DNA of 64,000 nucleotides from contig NW_019091487.1 of NCBI RefSeq assembly GCF_001949145.1, positions 625,052-689,051 on the forward strand. Direction: 5' to 3'. The stretch's first letter is position 1. The number at the start of each line of letters is the position of its first letter. A program made the position numbers and the translations under genes. The stretch comes from Acanthaster planci. Lineage: Eukaryota > Echinodermata > Asteroidea > Valvatida > Acanthasteridae. Shown here in pieces: positions 1-11,500 of this stretch. Below the pieces are notes generated by a model. The model did no database searches, was not told the origin of the DNA, and saw nothing but the letters and a program-made list of their open reading frames with translations.

Positions 1-64
1 ATTATGTGTGGGTTAAAGGTTGACCTTGAGCCTTGATATTATTGGACTCTGTTTTTGATGACAG

Positions 65-416
65 TGCTTTGAAGATGCCATGGTGTACGGAGCTGGCAAG
101 AACCAGGAATCCTACGCAGCTCCTCACGCCTGTGTAGAACTTGGCTCGTTACTCGTCAGTAAACCTCTGGTAAGATCTAAAGCACAGCACCAAGCCATTC
201 GCAATCCAGAATGAAAGTGATTTTCCTCCATACTAGTTTCACCTAAATGTCCGGGTTTCTCAAGGGCTGTGTGTTTCTGTTTTTCATCTTCAGACGGCCA
301 GCAAGGGGAAGTCTCTTCTTCTTCGAGCCAAGGACCACTACAAAGACTACGACTTTGAGCAGCGTCTTCACATGCGTATACATGCTGCCATGCAACGTCT
401 CAAACATATTGAGTGA
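65..416 (+). CDS. TTC39-family tetratricopeptide protein, last two coding exons (partial)
   Basis: Two in-phase exons, 65-169 and 294-416, end in TGA at 414-416. The donor is CTG|gtaag and the acceptor is cttcag|ACG. They encode 75 residues of the C-terminus, including ELGSLLV, SLLLRAKDHYKDYDFEQRL and HMRIHAAMQRL. This pattern, a final TPR helix followed by an 'AKxxYKxYxFExRLHxRIHAA' tail, is what I know from the end of TTC39 proteins, and it looks closest to TTC39C. TTC39 proteins are TPR-repeat proteins of poorly defined cellular role. All upstream exons lie outside the window, so completeness cannot be judged. Family assignment is from recalled similarity only; the subfamily letter is uncertain. 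Confidence 0.82.
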
Positions 417-2052
417 TCCAAGGCATTTACCAAGCTAACCATAACACGGCCATTTACCATAGCAATAGAACCTTTATTAGGTATGGGACATATGATTTTT
501 GAAGTGCCACCTCGATTTTGTATTCTCTACTTTATTTTGTGTCCAAATCACTTTGCTGTGGCTACAATGATACATTTTTCTATGGGAAATAGATGTAGCC
601 ACTAGCCTGCAGCTGTCCTAGGCCTTAGTGGCTAAATGGCAGCCTTTATTGGCATGTGGGGGTGTATTGCCAGTCACGACAAAGGAATCAGATGTGGCCC
701 TAGTCTATGGCTTCTTTTCAAATCTTGGATATGAACAATATGTCTTTGTTTTGAACTTCAGTTTATATTGTGCTCCCAAATCAGGTTCAGGAATTTGGTG
801 TTTTAAAGGAAGAAATGTACTCACAAATTCGGTAGTGCAGTGCATAATAGAGGTTGTGCATGGTAGTGATCTTTCCGGTATCTGCGTTTGTTACGGAGCG
901 ATAGCACGAAAGGTCTACTCATGTTTATGTATCCCTGTGGAACAAAAGCTCCTATTGGAAAAATGGCTGCCATGCACAACCTGTATTGGATGTCTTTCAA
1001 TCTCAAATTTGAACTGCATTGAGCTTGAGAGAAAAAATTTATGTAACTGGAACCCATTGAGATAATGATGAGATATGCCCTCGCCATGCTGAGAATGAGG
1101 CTCCTTCATTTCAGTAAACTGTCTTCACACTCCTGTGTGTTGATTTTCCATGGGGGGAGGGCAAGTCAGATGGAAGGAGTTTGAATATCACTTGTACAGT
1201 GTAAACTGGCTTTGTTGTGTCAGCCTGTGTGGACACCTGTCCATTGTGGTCAACTGTCAGATATTGCCACTTGTCCAGTGTGGCCACCTGTTCACTTTGG
1301 CCACCTGTCTGTTGTGGTCGTCTCTCCATTACGAAGTGGCCACCTCTCTACTGTGGCCATCTTTTCATTGTGATCATCTGCTCACTATGTCCACTTGTCC
1401 ATTGTAGCCACCTATCCATTATGGCTTTCCCATGTGAGGACCCTTGCCACAAACATACTCGTATCAATTTGTTACTGTGGGCACCTATCACTTTGGCTAG
1501 TTTTAGTGATGTATACTATTTACAGTACCCATTCTCCTGATGGTGGCTACTAAATTTGCCATTTACGTACGTATATGTAGTCTGCTAGCGATGGTAGCCA
1601 CCTGTTGTGTCACATTTTGATGAATTGCCCAAGTTTGGCAAATTTATTATAACAAAATCTCCCAAAATGGCAAAATTATGGAGAGCATTGTGGGATGTTT
1701 TCTCTTGCGATAGGAAACAGGTGCAATGCAACATTTTGGTCACAAACTTGTCAGGGCAGACGATTACAGATAAGAGTGGTTTCACTTTCCATATTAATCA
1801 TGATTGAACCAAAGTGGATTTTGTATCAGTAATCGCTGTGTGACTTCTTTCATTGACAAGCAATGATTTTGTAAATTAATCTCTATATATTACTCTCTTG
1901 TATCAAGTGTTCACTTATTTAAATTAGTCTTTGATATTGGTGTACATTAGTTGAACATTCCTAATGTAAAAAAGAATAAAATTGGTATACATGGCTGTGT
2001 AATATATTATAACTGTTGCTTGAGGTGGGTATAAAATTTAGCGTGTAATAAA
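417..2052 (+). other. Probable 3' UTR of the TTC39-like gene
   Basis: No convincing exon follows the stop codon. AATAAA signals occur at 1975-1980 and 2047-2052, in AT-rich sequence, and could end a transcript with a 3' UTR of about 1.6 kb. The stretch includes a degenerate tandem repeat (1228-1425). The 628-1065 reading frame inside it resembles no protein I know. Confidence 0.45.
1228..1425 (+). repeat. Degenerate tandem repeat, unit about 18-20 bp
   Basis: The phrase 'tgtGGCCACCTGTCCATTG' recurs about ten times with changes (ccattgtggtcaactgtc, ccacttgtccagtgtgg, ccacctgttcactttgg and others). This is a decayed minisatellite within the presumed 3' UTR. Confidence 0.7.
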
Positions 2053-2340
2053 AGAAAAGATTTATAATTTTCCTTTCAATGTCGAGAATTTCTTTTGTTC
2101 TTCAAGATAGATGATGCTTGTTATAGTGTAAGGGTTGTTATCCCTCCTTTTACTTTGGAAGTAACGAATTAGTCATCGTAATCCCCCATTTCAACCAACT
2201 CTAACCCATCTTAGTGGGCTATAATTTTGCATAAAGAAGTGTCTTGCGGTACATTATAAATGAAAAATGGACGATATTTTTCGTTTTCACATTGACGATC
2301 GAAACAAAATGACTCTTGTTTTATTTTAAAATGTGAAGTT

Positions 2341-2460
2341 TCTGGAAGCTCACTGCATTTTACTTTCAGGCTCTTTAAATTAATAAGATCACCGTGGCCA
2401 TGGTGGTTCAAACCATGTTCAAACGTTGTGGTATAGAGCCTGAAAGTAAAGCTTCCAGAA
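2341..2460. repeat. Imperfect inverted repeat
   Basis: TACTTTCAGGCTCT (2361-2374) faces AGAGCCTGAAAGTA (2435 onward), and TCTGGAAGCT (2341-2350) faces AGCTTCCAGA. The arms are offset by a short insertion on the left. Possibly a decayed MITE. Confidence 0.5.
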
Positions 2461-5185
2461 CCCTCGCGGGGCCTGGTCTGCCTATGTGGATTTTACATTG
2501 GGCCATCCTATCACGTTCGATAATTATTGGAAGAATAAATCCTAACTGAAACCATCCCATGAAACACTCATATTGGAATTTTCCCTTTGTCTTCCTCAAG
2601 TAATATTTAGGAAAACTCACCTGGAGATGGGTAAAAAACGAATGTTATTAACGACCTTTCACGTCCGGCGATATCGTCCCCAGGTCTATACCTTGTTCAT
2701 GTACGTTTGGTTTCACTCCCCGTGCTAACGTGAAAACGAGATTGAACAACGTTGCAAAGATTTACATGTATCTAGCCTACATGCAGTTGATGGGTTCCAG
2801 ATTCAGTGGAGTTGACATCACACCGTTGTCAGCAAAGGTTAGATTAAGTATTAGAATCTTTCGTAAAAGTAGATTGTTGCTTTAAGTTTATTAGGCCTAT
2901 ATTATAAATAAAACAATGTGTAAATGATATCTTGATCTGTTTTTATTTCGGCTTATCAGACTACCATAAAATTTCAAATCGTAAAATGTTCATTTGCGTA
3001 TACGAGGCCATCGTATTGGACTATTCGTCATGTATTTTAGATTGTCAGAGGTGATGGGTCAATTTTTTGGCAGGCTATTTCTCTTTTAGGTCAACGGTGT
3101 TTTTCCAGTTTCTATAAATTGATATACATGTACGAGCAAATTATTCTCCCAAACCCTTTTTCGAGTTGGACTTTTTAAGAAGTAGCCGAACGAAAAAAAT
3201 TACAAATTCAAAAATCTCTGCAGGTTATTTTTCCTTTCTAAGGGTTCCGAAAGCGCGCCATCAGGGGTGTATTTTCCCGTAGGATGTATAGTGTTAGTAT
3301 GATATGTCACACGATTTGATTTCCAGTAAACGCCAAAAGCTTACAGCTTGTAAAATGAAGAGATAAAAAGCCAGATAAACGCCGTTTTATCCTCCCTGGT
3401 TCAATTTCGTGTACTTAACACAAACACGTACTGGGTGAAATTTGCATGGGCCTTCCGCCATAGGCACCACAGAATTGAATAGAATGCATGCGCTCAACAT
3501 TGAACCTTTTTCCTTCCCGCAGTGCCTTTCTACCATTGTGCAAAATCACCCATGCAGTATTTGCGACATGACTGAGGGCTTATGGATGTGATCTTCATAA
3601 TGCATGTTACAAAGTTCTGCGGGCTACAGTCGGCACTGCATGAGCAGCCCGCATGGACCATACAGACGTCCTTAAATTACACCTCAATCAACTAAATATC
3701 GCTTGGTTCTCCATATACACGTGCATTCAAGTCTGTTCATTTACAAGTGCAGATTTCCAGCCAAGCTTCGTTTCTTAGTTGCTTCTTGAAGATTGTTAAC
3801 ATTTTTGGAAAGCGTCAAATTCTACGATGCTATAGCATAGGTGTGATAACAAAAGGCGCTATTTGGATTACATTGCATTGAGCATGAATTCATACTTTGA
3901 GAACGACTTGAATTGAAGTTTTGCCCAAACTAACGTTAGTAAATATTCGTTTATTATGAGGAAAAATGCTGAAGATTAAAATTCGATTGCTATAAAAAAT
4001 ATAGTCAGTTATTGTGACCATAAGTTATCACAATAACTGCTGATAACCTATTATAACATAACCATTGCGAAATATGTGGGAACCCGTATGAGGTACATTC
4101 TCCCAATATTTGCCCTTTGGACCTGCCACCGACACCGTGATTGTAGGGCACCAGTCAAGCGTATGGTAGGATCATACGTAACCTTTTGAACGCACGAGAG
4201 GTGGTGCACAGGAACACGAATTTTAAGTTCTCGTCTTTGTATGAGTACCAGTAAACACAAAGCAGACCGAAGCCGAAGAGGACTCAGAGCCCTTTACAGA
4301 AAAATGATCGATGTTGGTCACCGTAGTCTACCAAAAGTAGAGAAACGCTTTCTTCTTCAAAAATCTTGCAAGGGGAGAAGTCTTAGCCCGGAATACATGA
4401 TGTGTTTGTTTAATAATCGGTATACCCTTAGTAGGGAATTCCCAAGTACCTGTCTGGTTGCGAAACAAATGTTGTTTTTTTTTCTGGAATAAGTAATAGG
4501 GTTTACCTTGCTGACACAATGGAAGCGCTGCACTTGGTGACCCTCTCCGCCATTTGTCATGTAAATAGCAGCGTTGAATAACTGGAGAGACCGATTCTTT
4601 GAATACGGTGTACTTAATTTCTCAAATACATGTATCAACCAGTAGAAACTGTTTTCCCTATATATTTGGAAACGAGAGTAGAGGGAGGCACCTCGCAATG
4701 AAATAGAATATGAAACACCCAATTTCGGATTTAGCTTTAATTTCAAAACAATCTTCATCTATATATAGAGTACAAATACAGTTCAAGTCTGTCGCTGCGT
4801 TTTCATGCTGTTTTCAATAAAATCTGAGGAACTGTTTCGAAACATTGTCTGTAAAACCTTGCCGTTTTGAGCCTAATCTAGACGTTCGGTATTCATCGCA
4901 TTCCAGATTATTTCTTGGGTTTAGTCACGAAGCTGCATGTGATTATCATAGACCAAGCACAACCAAACAGTCAACTTGAATAAAAAATGGGTACCCCCCG
5001 TTATTGGGTTTAGGTTTAATAAAAGGTTAATTTCGCATGTCGATATTGCCTGCTTATAAGAAATAAAACTAACAGAATGACATCAAAAACACTTGCAAAC
5101 ACTCAAGACCGTTTGCTGCACAGGTTAAGTTGTAGATCACCAAGAGCAAGCAAGGATCCAGTCCCCGCCATTAAGTATTACCAGT
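2461..5185. other. Intergenic, no gene recognised
   Basis: AT-rich sequence with only short open frames and no recognisable protein. A small 12-bp perfect inverted repeat (cagttattgtga at 4006-4017, tcacaataactg at 4028-4039) is the only structure I see. Confidence 0.5.
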
Positions 5186-5193
5186 TACAAAAA

Positions 5194-6688
5194 CAGTGGC
5201 GTAACGGCTACAGGGGGAAGTCCCCCCCCCTTTCCGCGGATGCCCGTGCCTCCCAATTTGAAATCTTTGAATCATCTCTGTTGAATTGCAGCCGGGGCTT
5301 ATTTTTTTGTGTTGCTCCTTTGAAAAAAATCGTCGGTCGCACCACGATCTGGCCTATAGCCCTGACAGCCCTGATCGTTACACTACTGCTCACAATACTA
5401 ACTTTTATTGACACAGATTTCGTATTGTAGTGAAGTTGGATGGATAGTTAAATTATAATATGAAACTGAAAAATCTTAAGTACTAGGTTAAAATGAGGCA
5501 CCCAAACCATATGTCACTCTGTGAGATTTTCATTGTTTCAATGAGTGAAAACAGATATCGATTTCTCGATGGCCGACTGTGCAGCTAGCGCATGCGGCGC
5601 GCAGACTATTTCACGTTGATCTATGCGGATGTTCGTTTAAAATCCTTCCGCGTACCACCAGACAAAATTAATTATCAATTAAATCCATCATCTACCAAAA
5701 TAACACACTCAGCGCATCTATTTGGTATGTGCGAGCTGCAGCAACCGGCATGACCCCGCCACTGCGTTACCGTAATAAGCAGTCGTTACTTTTACTGATG
5801 ATTCTACATCACAGAATTGATCAGGCGTTGCTGACCATAATCGCCATTCCATGAACTCTGATTTAAATGACATGTATTAATCTTTGTGTAAACGTTCTTA
5901 TACACAAAATTGTCTGCTTTATATGCATACATTTTATTAATGAGGATTACAATTGACGATCTGTTGCTTCCGGTGGTTTCCAGATACGAAAAACCACAAA
6001 AACCTCTCTTTTCATTGTTTGGGAAAAGTGGAAACGTATGTCTTATTTATGCAATCCACCGCTTTCAGGCTAGCTAAGTAATGATTAAGTAATTAAAAGG
6101 CTCGCCCTTCTACATTTGTCTACGAAAGTGACTTTAAACTAAAGTAATAATAAATTAACAGATTGAACGTGTTATTTGTCGTTGCTGCTATAGCAAGCGT
6201 GAAGTGACGCTTTTCTGTACTGTGATTGCATGTCGCGCCTGTTCACAGTACCTCCTATCCACTGAACCTTACATAACCATGACATTGATAAATTCGTTGT
6301 ATTCCAATTTGCCTCGGATCGCAACCGAATACAACTACATTTTGCAAACAGCGCCAAAGACTGGTTCTGAATGACTGAACTTCAAATGACATGGATAGGT
6401 ACCAGACTGTGTAAGTTAATTCAAGGATGGAAATAAAACAGCGTTGTATGTTTCACCATCTGGATGCGTTTGTGTCGGTATGTGAAGTACTAATTTAATG
6501 GAAGGCCCCAAGGTAAAATATGTAATTACCCAAATTAATTTAATTAGCTTTTCAGAGCACCTATGAGTTTTAAATGTTCAGAAAATAAAGATTTCATCAT
6601 GCATAACAATAATATGCTAAAATCCCACATTCGTCAAAAGTTGAGATAGGTCAGGTGATTCTGGTGCACCGCCCAAGCTACGCCACTG
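5194..6688. mobile_element. hAT-like non-autonomous DNA transposon (1495 bp)
   Basis: The left end CAGTGGCGTAAC (5194) and the right end, read on the other strand, CAGTGGCGTAGC (ending 6688), match at 11 of 12 bases. Both ends are flanked by a perfect 8-bp direct repeat, TACAAAAA (5186-5193 and 6689-6696). An 8-bp target duplication plus a CAGTG-type terminus is the hallmark of the hAT superfamily. No transposase-like frame is seen inside, so the copy is non-autonomous. A second CCGCCACTG motif near 5760 hints at a nested or rearranged end. Confidence 0.75.
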
Positions 6689-6696
6689 TACAAAAA

Positions 6697-8494
6697 CCTG
6701 GAAAATCGACAAGTTTTTTATCTTGACCTTTTCCGTAATTCTGGCCACTTTTCTACATTCGACTCAAAAAATAAATTGACATGGTTTTGAAGCAAAATGT
6801 TGTTCACTTTCTTTGTAATCAGAAACAAGTATAAAGCTCGGTGTGACCGTTTCGTAAACCGGCCTCCGGAAGCGAAGACCAGCTGCTGGACATTCATAGC
6901 CCCGCATTTTGAATCAAGATATTGGACGGAGAGAATGTCCCCGTTTTGTGTTGGTTATTGTTGGGGATGTGTTAGGTAACAAAAGTCTACAGTGTCTATA
7001 GGGTTTTGACATGTACATGTATACAGTTCTTGGCAAAAGATTCAGATGCCGAAATTTCGGGGGGGGCCGAAGTGACAACTTAATTAAAGTCCCTTCGATA
7101 GCAGGGTTGGCCTATGACGTGTGCGCTATCTATGAAAAAGAATACGTGCGCAAGTATTCAAAGGTAACTATTGCGTTTTCTCATGACGTACGTTTCATAG
7201 TTTCACGAAGTGACAGAAACTTCCAACAGTGCAATTGGGGAAAAACAATGGCCTTTCAGTTTGCTGCTTAATTACGTAGCAACAATTTTATTAACGGATT
7301 ACTTTCAATTTATTCAAATTTTACAGAAATAATAAGCAACAAAGTTACGGTAATGCAACAATTTCCAAATCCGGATAAACTTGTCGAAAAATGAGTCCTG
7401 AAAAAGGAAAAACGAAATGTAAATTTCTCTCAACACATCCTAGCCCCTAAGTACCAGTCAGTACATACGAGACTGGAGCTGTCTATCCAGTCAGAAATGA
7501 GACGGAGGAGTACCCCCCCCCAACATGTCGGGATTAGGTCAACTCGGACCCAAACCAACTCGGACCCATTCCAACTCGGACCCATGCTAACTCGGACCCA
7601 GGACCAACTCGGACCCATGCCAACTCGGACCCAATACTAACTCGGACCTACGACCATCTGTCAATCATGTCCAATCGATATACCCACTCTAGACAAATGT
7701 TATCCAAACCCCCCCCCTTGATGTCTAAAAAAGAATTCCTCAGATTCCAGTGAAGCAATGACCAACACAAGGGGGGGGGGTCTCTTTCTCAAATCTTGCT
7801 TCACATGTGGGGCTGGGAACGTTTGCCAGGATCGTGAAGCTTTTGTAACTTCGCTTGTGTGTTTTATTTCTCCATGGCTTGCCACTAGTCAAAAAGATTA
7901 CCGTCGCGACCAAGGTCCGCCTCATGCACGCGTGCACAGCATGCTCGTCACGGTTGCTCCGCCCATACACGACCATTGCATACTTGTCGTCAATGTACAA
8001 GACTTTGTTTGTCTCCTGGATCGCATGATATTAAAGTCACAGGGAATAAACCTATTGTCAAATTTGTCAGGTGACGGTCCAGGCGCATTTCTGATCCCAC
8101 ATGCTAGACGCTCTATTGCAGTATTCATTCACCCTGCTTGATACCATTGAGCTGGTACTGAGAGAACTGTTTCTGCACTGTAAGGAACTATGATCATGTT
8201 GGATTCTCGATTAGTTTTGACGTAGGCCTACTTGCGATATTGCGTTGATCGCGGAGAATATTGATATGTCAAGCTGCAAGATGCATGACATGTACAACAT
8301 GTACTGTACATTGGGGCCAGGGGCCTATACCCAACAGACGACGTCACGTTCTTGACTGTTGGTCGCCCGCCCCTGGTCTTGACCATAATTGTAATAAAAG
8401 AGGCGATTTGTAGAGTCTTAAAGCTTCAGTAACTCAGACCAACTGTTTGCCTTAAATTTGGACTGAAGTTTGCTTTTTCATTTTTTTTCTTCTC
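6697..8494. other. Intergenic and presumed GATM upstream region
   Basis: No protein-like frame is recognised. The region contains C and G homopolymer runs, the 7541-7655 minisatellite, and a GTAGGCCTAC-like palindrome near 8225. The GATM promoter should lie toward its right end. The sequence ctttttcattttttttcttctcag|agat ending at 8496 looks like a splice acceptor, so an upstream 5' UTR exon is possible. Confidence 0.4.
7541..7655 (+). repeat. Minisatellite of AACTCGGACCCA units
   Basis: Seven copies of AACTCGGACC(CA) are separated by 3-6 variable bases, giving a period of about 15-18 bp. Direct reading. Confidence 0.9.
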
Positions 8495-8526
8495 AGAGAT
8501 ATTTTGTATTGAAACTTCTCTAAAAG

Positions 8527-11500
8527 ATGGCTTTCCTTAGAAGCATGCAACTCGGCCTTCGACTTCGAGGCATCAGAGCAGTCAACTCGGTTAAGGTGAG
8601 CGTCGAACACCGGGTGTAACATATGTACATGTACTTTTTTCAGGGTGCATGTAGCCTTGTTATACTAGTTCCAGGCAAATTTCGGATTTCAAAAGAAAAC
8701 ATTATTCACGTGGTGGCGATGCTGAACAAAAGATACACGGTCTATTCCAAAACACAAACTAATGTCATGGGCAGTGTGGTGTTGAAGGAGTTCGAGAAGG
8801 ACCGATCTTCGGACCTCTCTACTGCCGGAAGGACACTCAGTGGCAGACATTCCAGGCTACTAAAAACTGAATGTTAGCTGGAGAGTGGTTAATTATTTTG
8901 GTGCAGGCTGGCTGGTTGCAGTATTTATAAGTTAGGGTTGTAAAACTGTGGACAAAAAAGTGTGGAGGGTGTACAAAGGGAGACTGTCTGGATGGACCAC
9001 TGAGTAAATTTACCAGTTCATAAATCTGTCTCTAGTCTGGGGGCTTCATCCTCTGTCTCAATAGAAAAGAATGTGGATTAGGATGAAACCTTAAACAAGG
9101 ATTGGGTAACTGCAAAGTGATTGAAGAGATGGGGCTTACATGGGTACCTCCACTCATGTGGGAAGGGACAATGTCAAAAGTATGTTCTCCTTGAGGGGAA
9201 TCCAATTGAGACCCATAAAATTCCATCTCGGTGCTGGTGAGTGGCAAGATATGATTGGATTGTATATATTTTTCCCCTTACTTTATTTTAGGTAACTTTA
9301 TATAATCTCTATGGTTTTAAATTCCTTATGAAGTTGATTCTGTAATGCGCCTTTGAGCATTTGTAATGTTTAGCATATGATTGTTAATATTAATTATTGT
9401 GGGGAGCAGGACAGACCTTGGACCCCACAGTTCTGGTGGTAAATAATTAACCCCACAGTTCTGGTGGTAAATAATTAACCCCACAGTTCTGGGGATAATT
9501 AAGTATTAATAGACAGCTCACCCAGTATAGTTTATGGTCATGATAAAATTTGGTTGTAATTAATTGTGAGGGAGATCTGTTATCAGGGTTATAGTCAACT
9601 GGTCCTTGCCCTAGACACTTAGTTACATAATGGGATTTTTAATGCACCTGCTGTGTTCAAGGGAGGTCAAAGTACAAGTGTGTATCAGACTTATTTCAGA
9701 TTAAGGTCAGTTTTCAGTACATGTATGTCTGTGTCTGCCGTAAACAAGGACCCTAGGAAAATGTCTTAATATGAAGAGACCCTTGTGCAGGTGACATCCA
9801 TTCATAATGATACAACTATTTTTTAGTCAGTTGGTGTTTTTGGTGTTTGAAGAAAAAGGAACCTTGGGAACTGAAATAATAATAATTATAATAAACTCAT
9901 TTAAGCAATTTCTATGCTTTGTTTTCTTAATGAATAACTTTGAAAACTTGTAAATATTGAATGATTAAGAAATAGGTCAAATTTACATCTGCAAACAAGC
10001 CAAAAATGCTCATCATTTTGGACCTAGTACCCTAATGCTCTTGACATGGATAGTAATCACCGGGCTCTTGTTGCTAAATTGAAATTTACTGGGTCTGTAA
10101 CTTTGTGAAATATACATCAAGAAAAAAACATGTAACTGTAATTTCTTTTGAAGTTTAAAAAAAAAAACAAAATTTTAGTCAAAATTGCAGTGGACAGGAT
10201 ATGTTGCAAACAACTGAAGAGGTGTGATCATTTTCAACTCTATGGTAATTCAGCAACCAGAATGATAAAGTCCATCACTGTTGATGACTTCACACTCACA
10301 TGGGGGGGTATGCATGTGTTATATGTCTCTTCCACCAATTATAGGATGTTATGATGTGCCCAATTAATGCACACTCGCCTCAAAGTGAGGAAGACGTACA
10401 TTAGTCTGGTGCCACTTTGGCATCTTGTTAGCTTAGTCTGTAACATCCGTGTTATGAGCTCTCTTTGAATGTTTCTCACCTTGCTCAGTTGACCCAAGCA
10501 GAATCTTCAGTTGGTATGGCCAAGTTCCAATCCAGCCAGCGATTGGAATCGACAATGCCCACTGCCTACCAAGTCAAGGAGCAACTAGCTAAGGCAAGCC
10601 CTGTCTGTTCCTACAATGAGTGGGACCCCCTTGAGGAGGTAGTGGTAGGCCGAATCGAGAATGGCATCGTTCCCCCATTCACCCCTGAATTGAAAGTGAG
10701 TGTGTGACGTTAGCATAATTTCCTATATCGACAGTGTCTGTCAATTTTTGGCAGGCATTTCTTGAAATTGTGGAGGCTAATAAAAGCTAATTTTTGTTTT
10801 AGAAAAACACTCCCAATTTTTTTTCGAAAATATGCTGTAAACAGATTGACAAGGATGTGAAGAAGCAAAATTAACTGACAAATTTTGTCTGTCTCATGCA
10901 TACGTTATGATTCCATTTCCTCTTTGAGGTTTCCGCCAACCAAAATAACTGGGAGTTCTTCAAAGCGAATCAGGGCAAGCCGTGGCCCAAAGAACACACT
11001 GAAAAAGCCATAGCTGAGGTTGAGGAAGTCTGCAACATACTCAACCAGGAGGGCATTATTGTCCGACGACCTGATCCCATTGACTTCAGCGATGAGTACA
11101 AGACACCAGACTTTAGCTCAAGAGGTGGGATGCATTCTCCCAAAGGACTTGAGTCATTTTGATATGATTGACTCGACTTGAGTGAAATTTAAATAGCAGT
11201 ATTCCCATACACTGATCACGTTATGATTGACACAGCTAGACTAATGCAAGCCTTGAACCAATAAATAATGCTTGCCTTTTCTGTTGTGATAGATCATCAA
11301 ACTCAAAGTGTTTCTGTTTCAATGTCTCCATTATTAAATTGGATTCACTTCCTCAAATTTGCTGTATATGTCCTTCTAAAACCTTAAAGCTTTTGAAGAT
11401 GCAATTATATTCTGAACTGATGGATTTTTTGAGCCCATATTCTGCATTTTTTTAAATAAAAAACTTGCATTTTGGATTCAGGCAATCTATCAACCATCGT

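Noticed and set aside
628-1065. 145-codon frame downstream of the TTC39-like stop
   Set aside because: Composition and lack of any recognised motif suggest chance; it lies in the presumed 3' UTR.
5077-5430. 117-codon open frame ending in a hydrophobic segment
   Set aside because: It overlaps the left end of the hAT-like element and resembles no protein; the hydrophobic end is likely chance.
7541-7655. Regularly spaced AACTCGGACCCA repeats, CRISPR-like at first sight
   Set aside because: Units and spacers are too short (15-18 bp period) and the genome is animal; it is a minisatellite.
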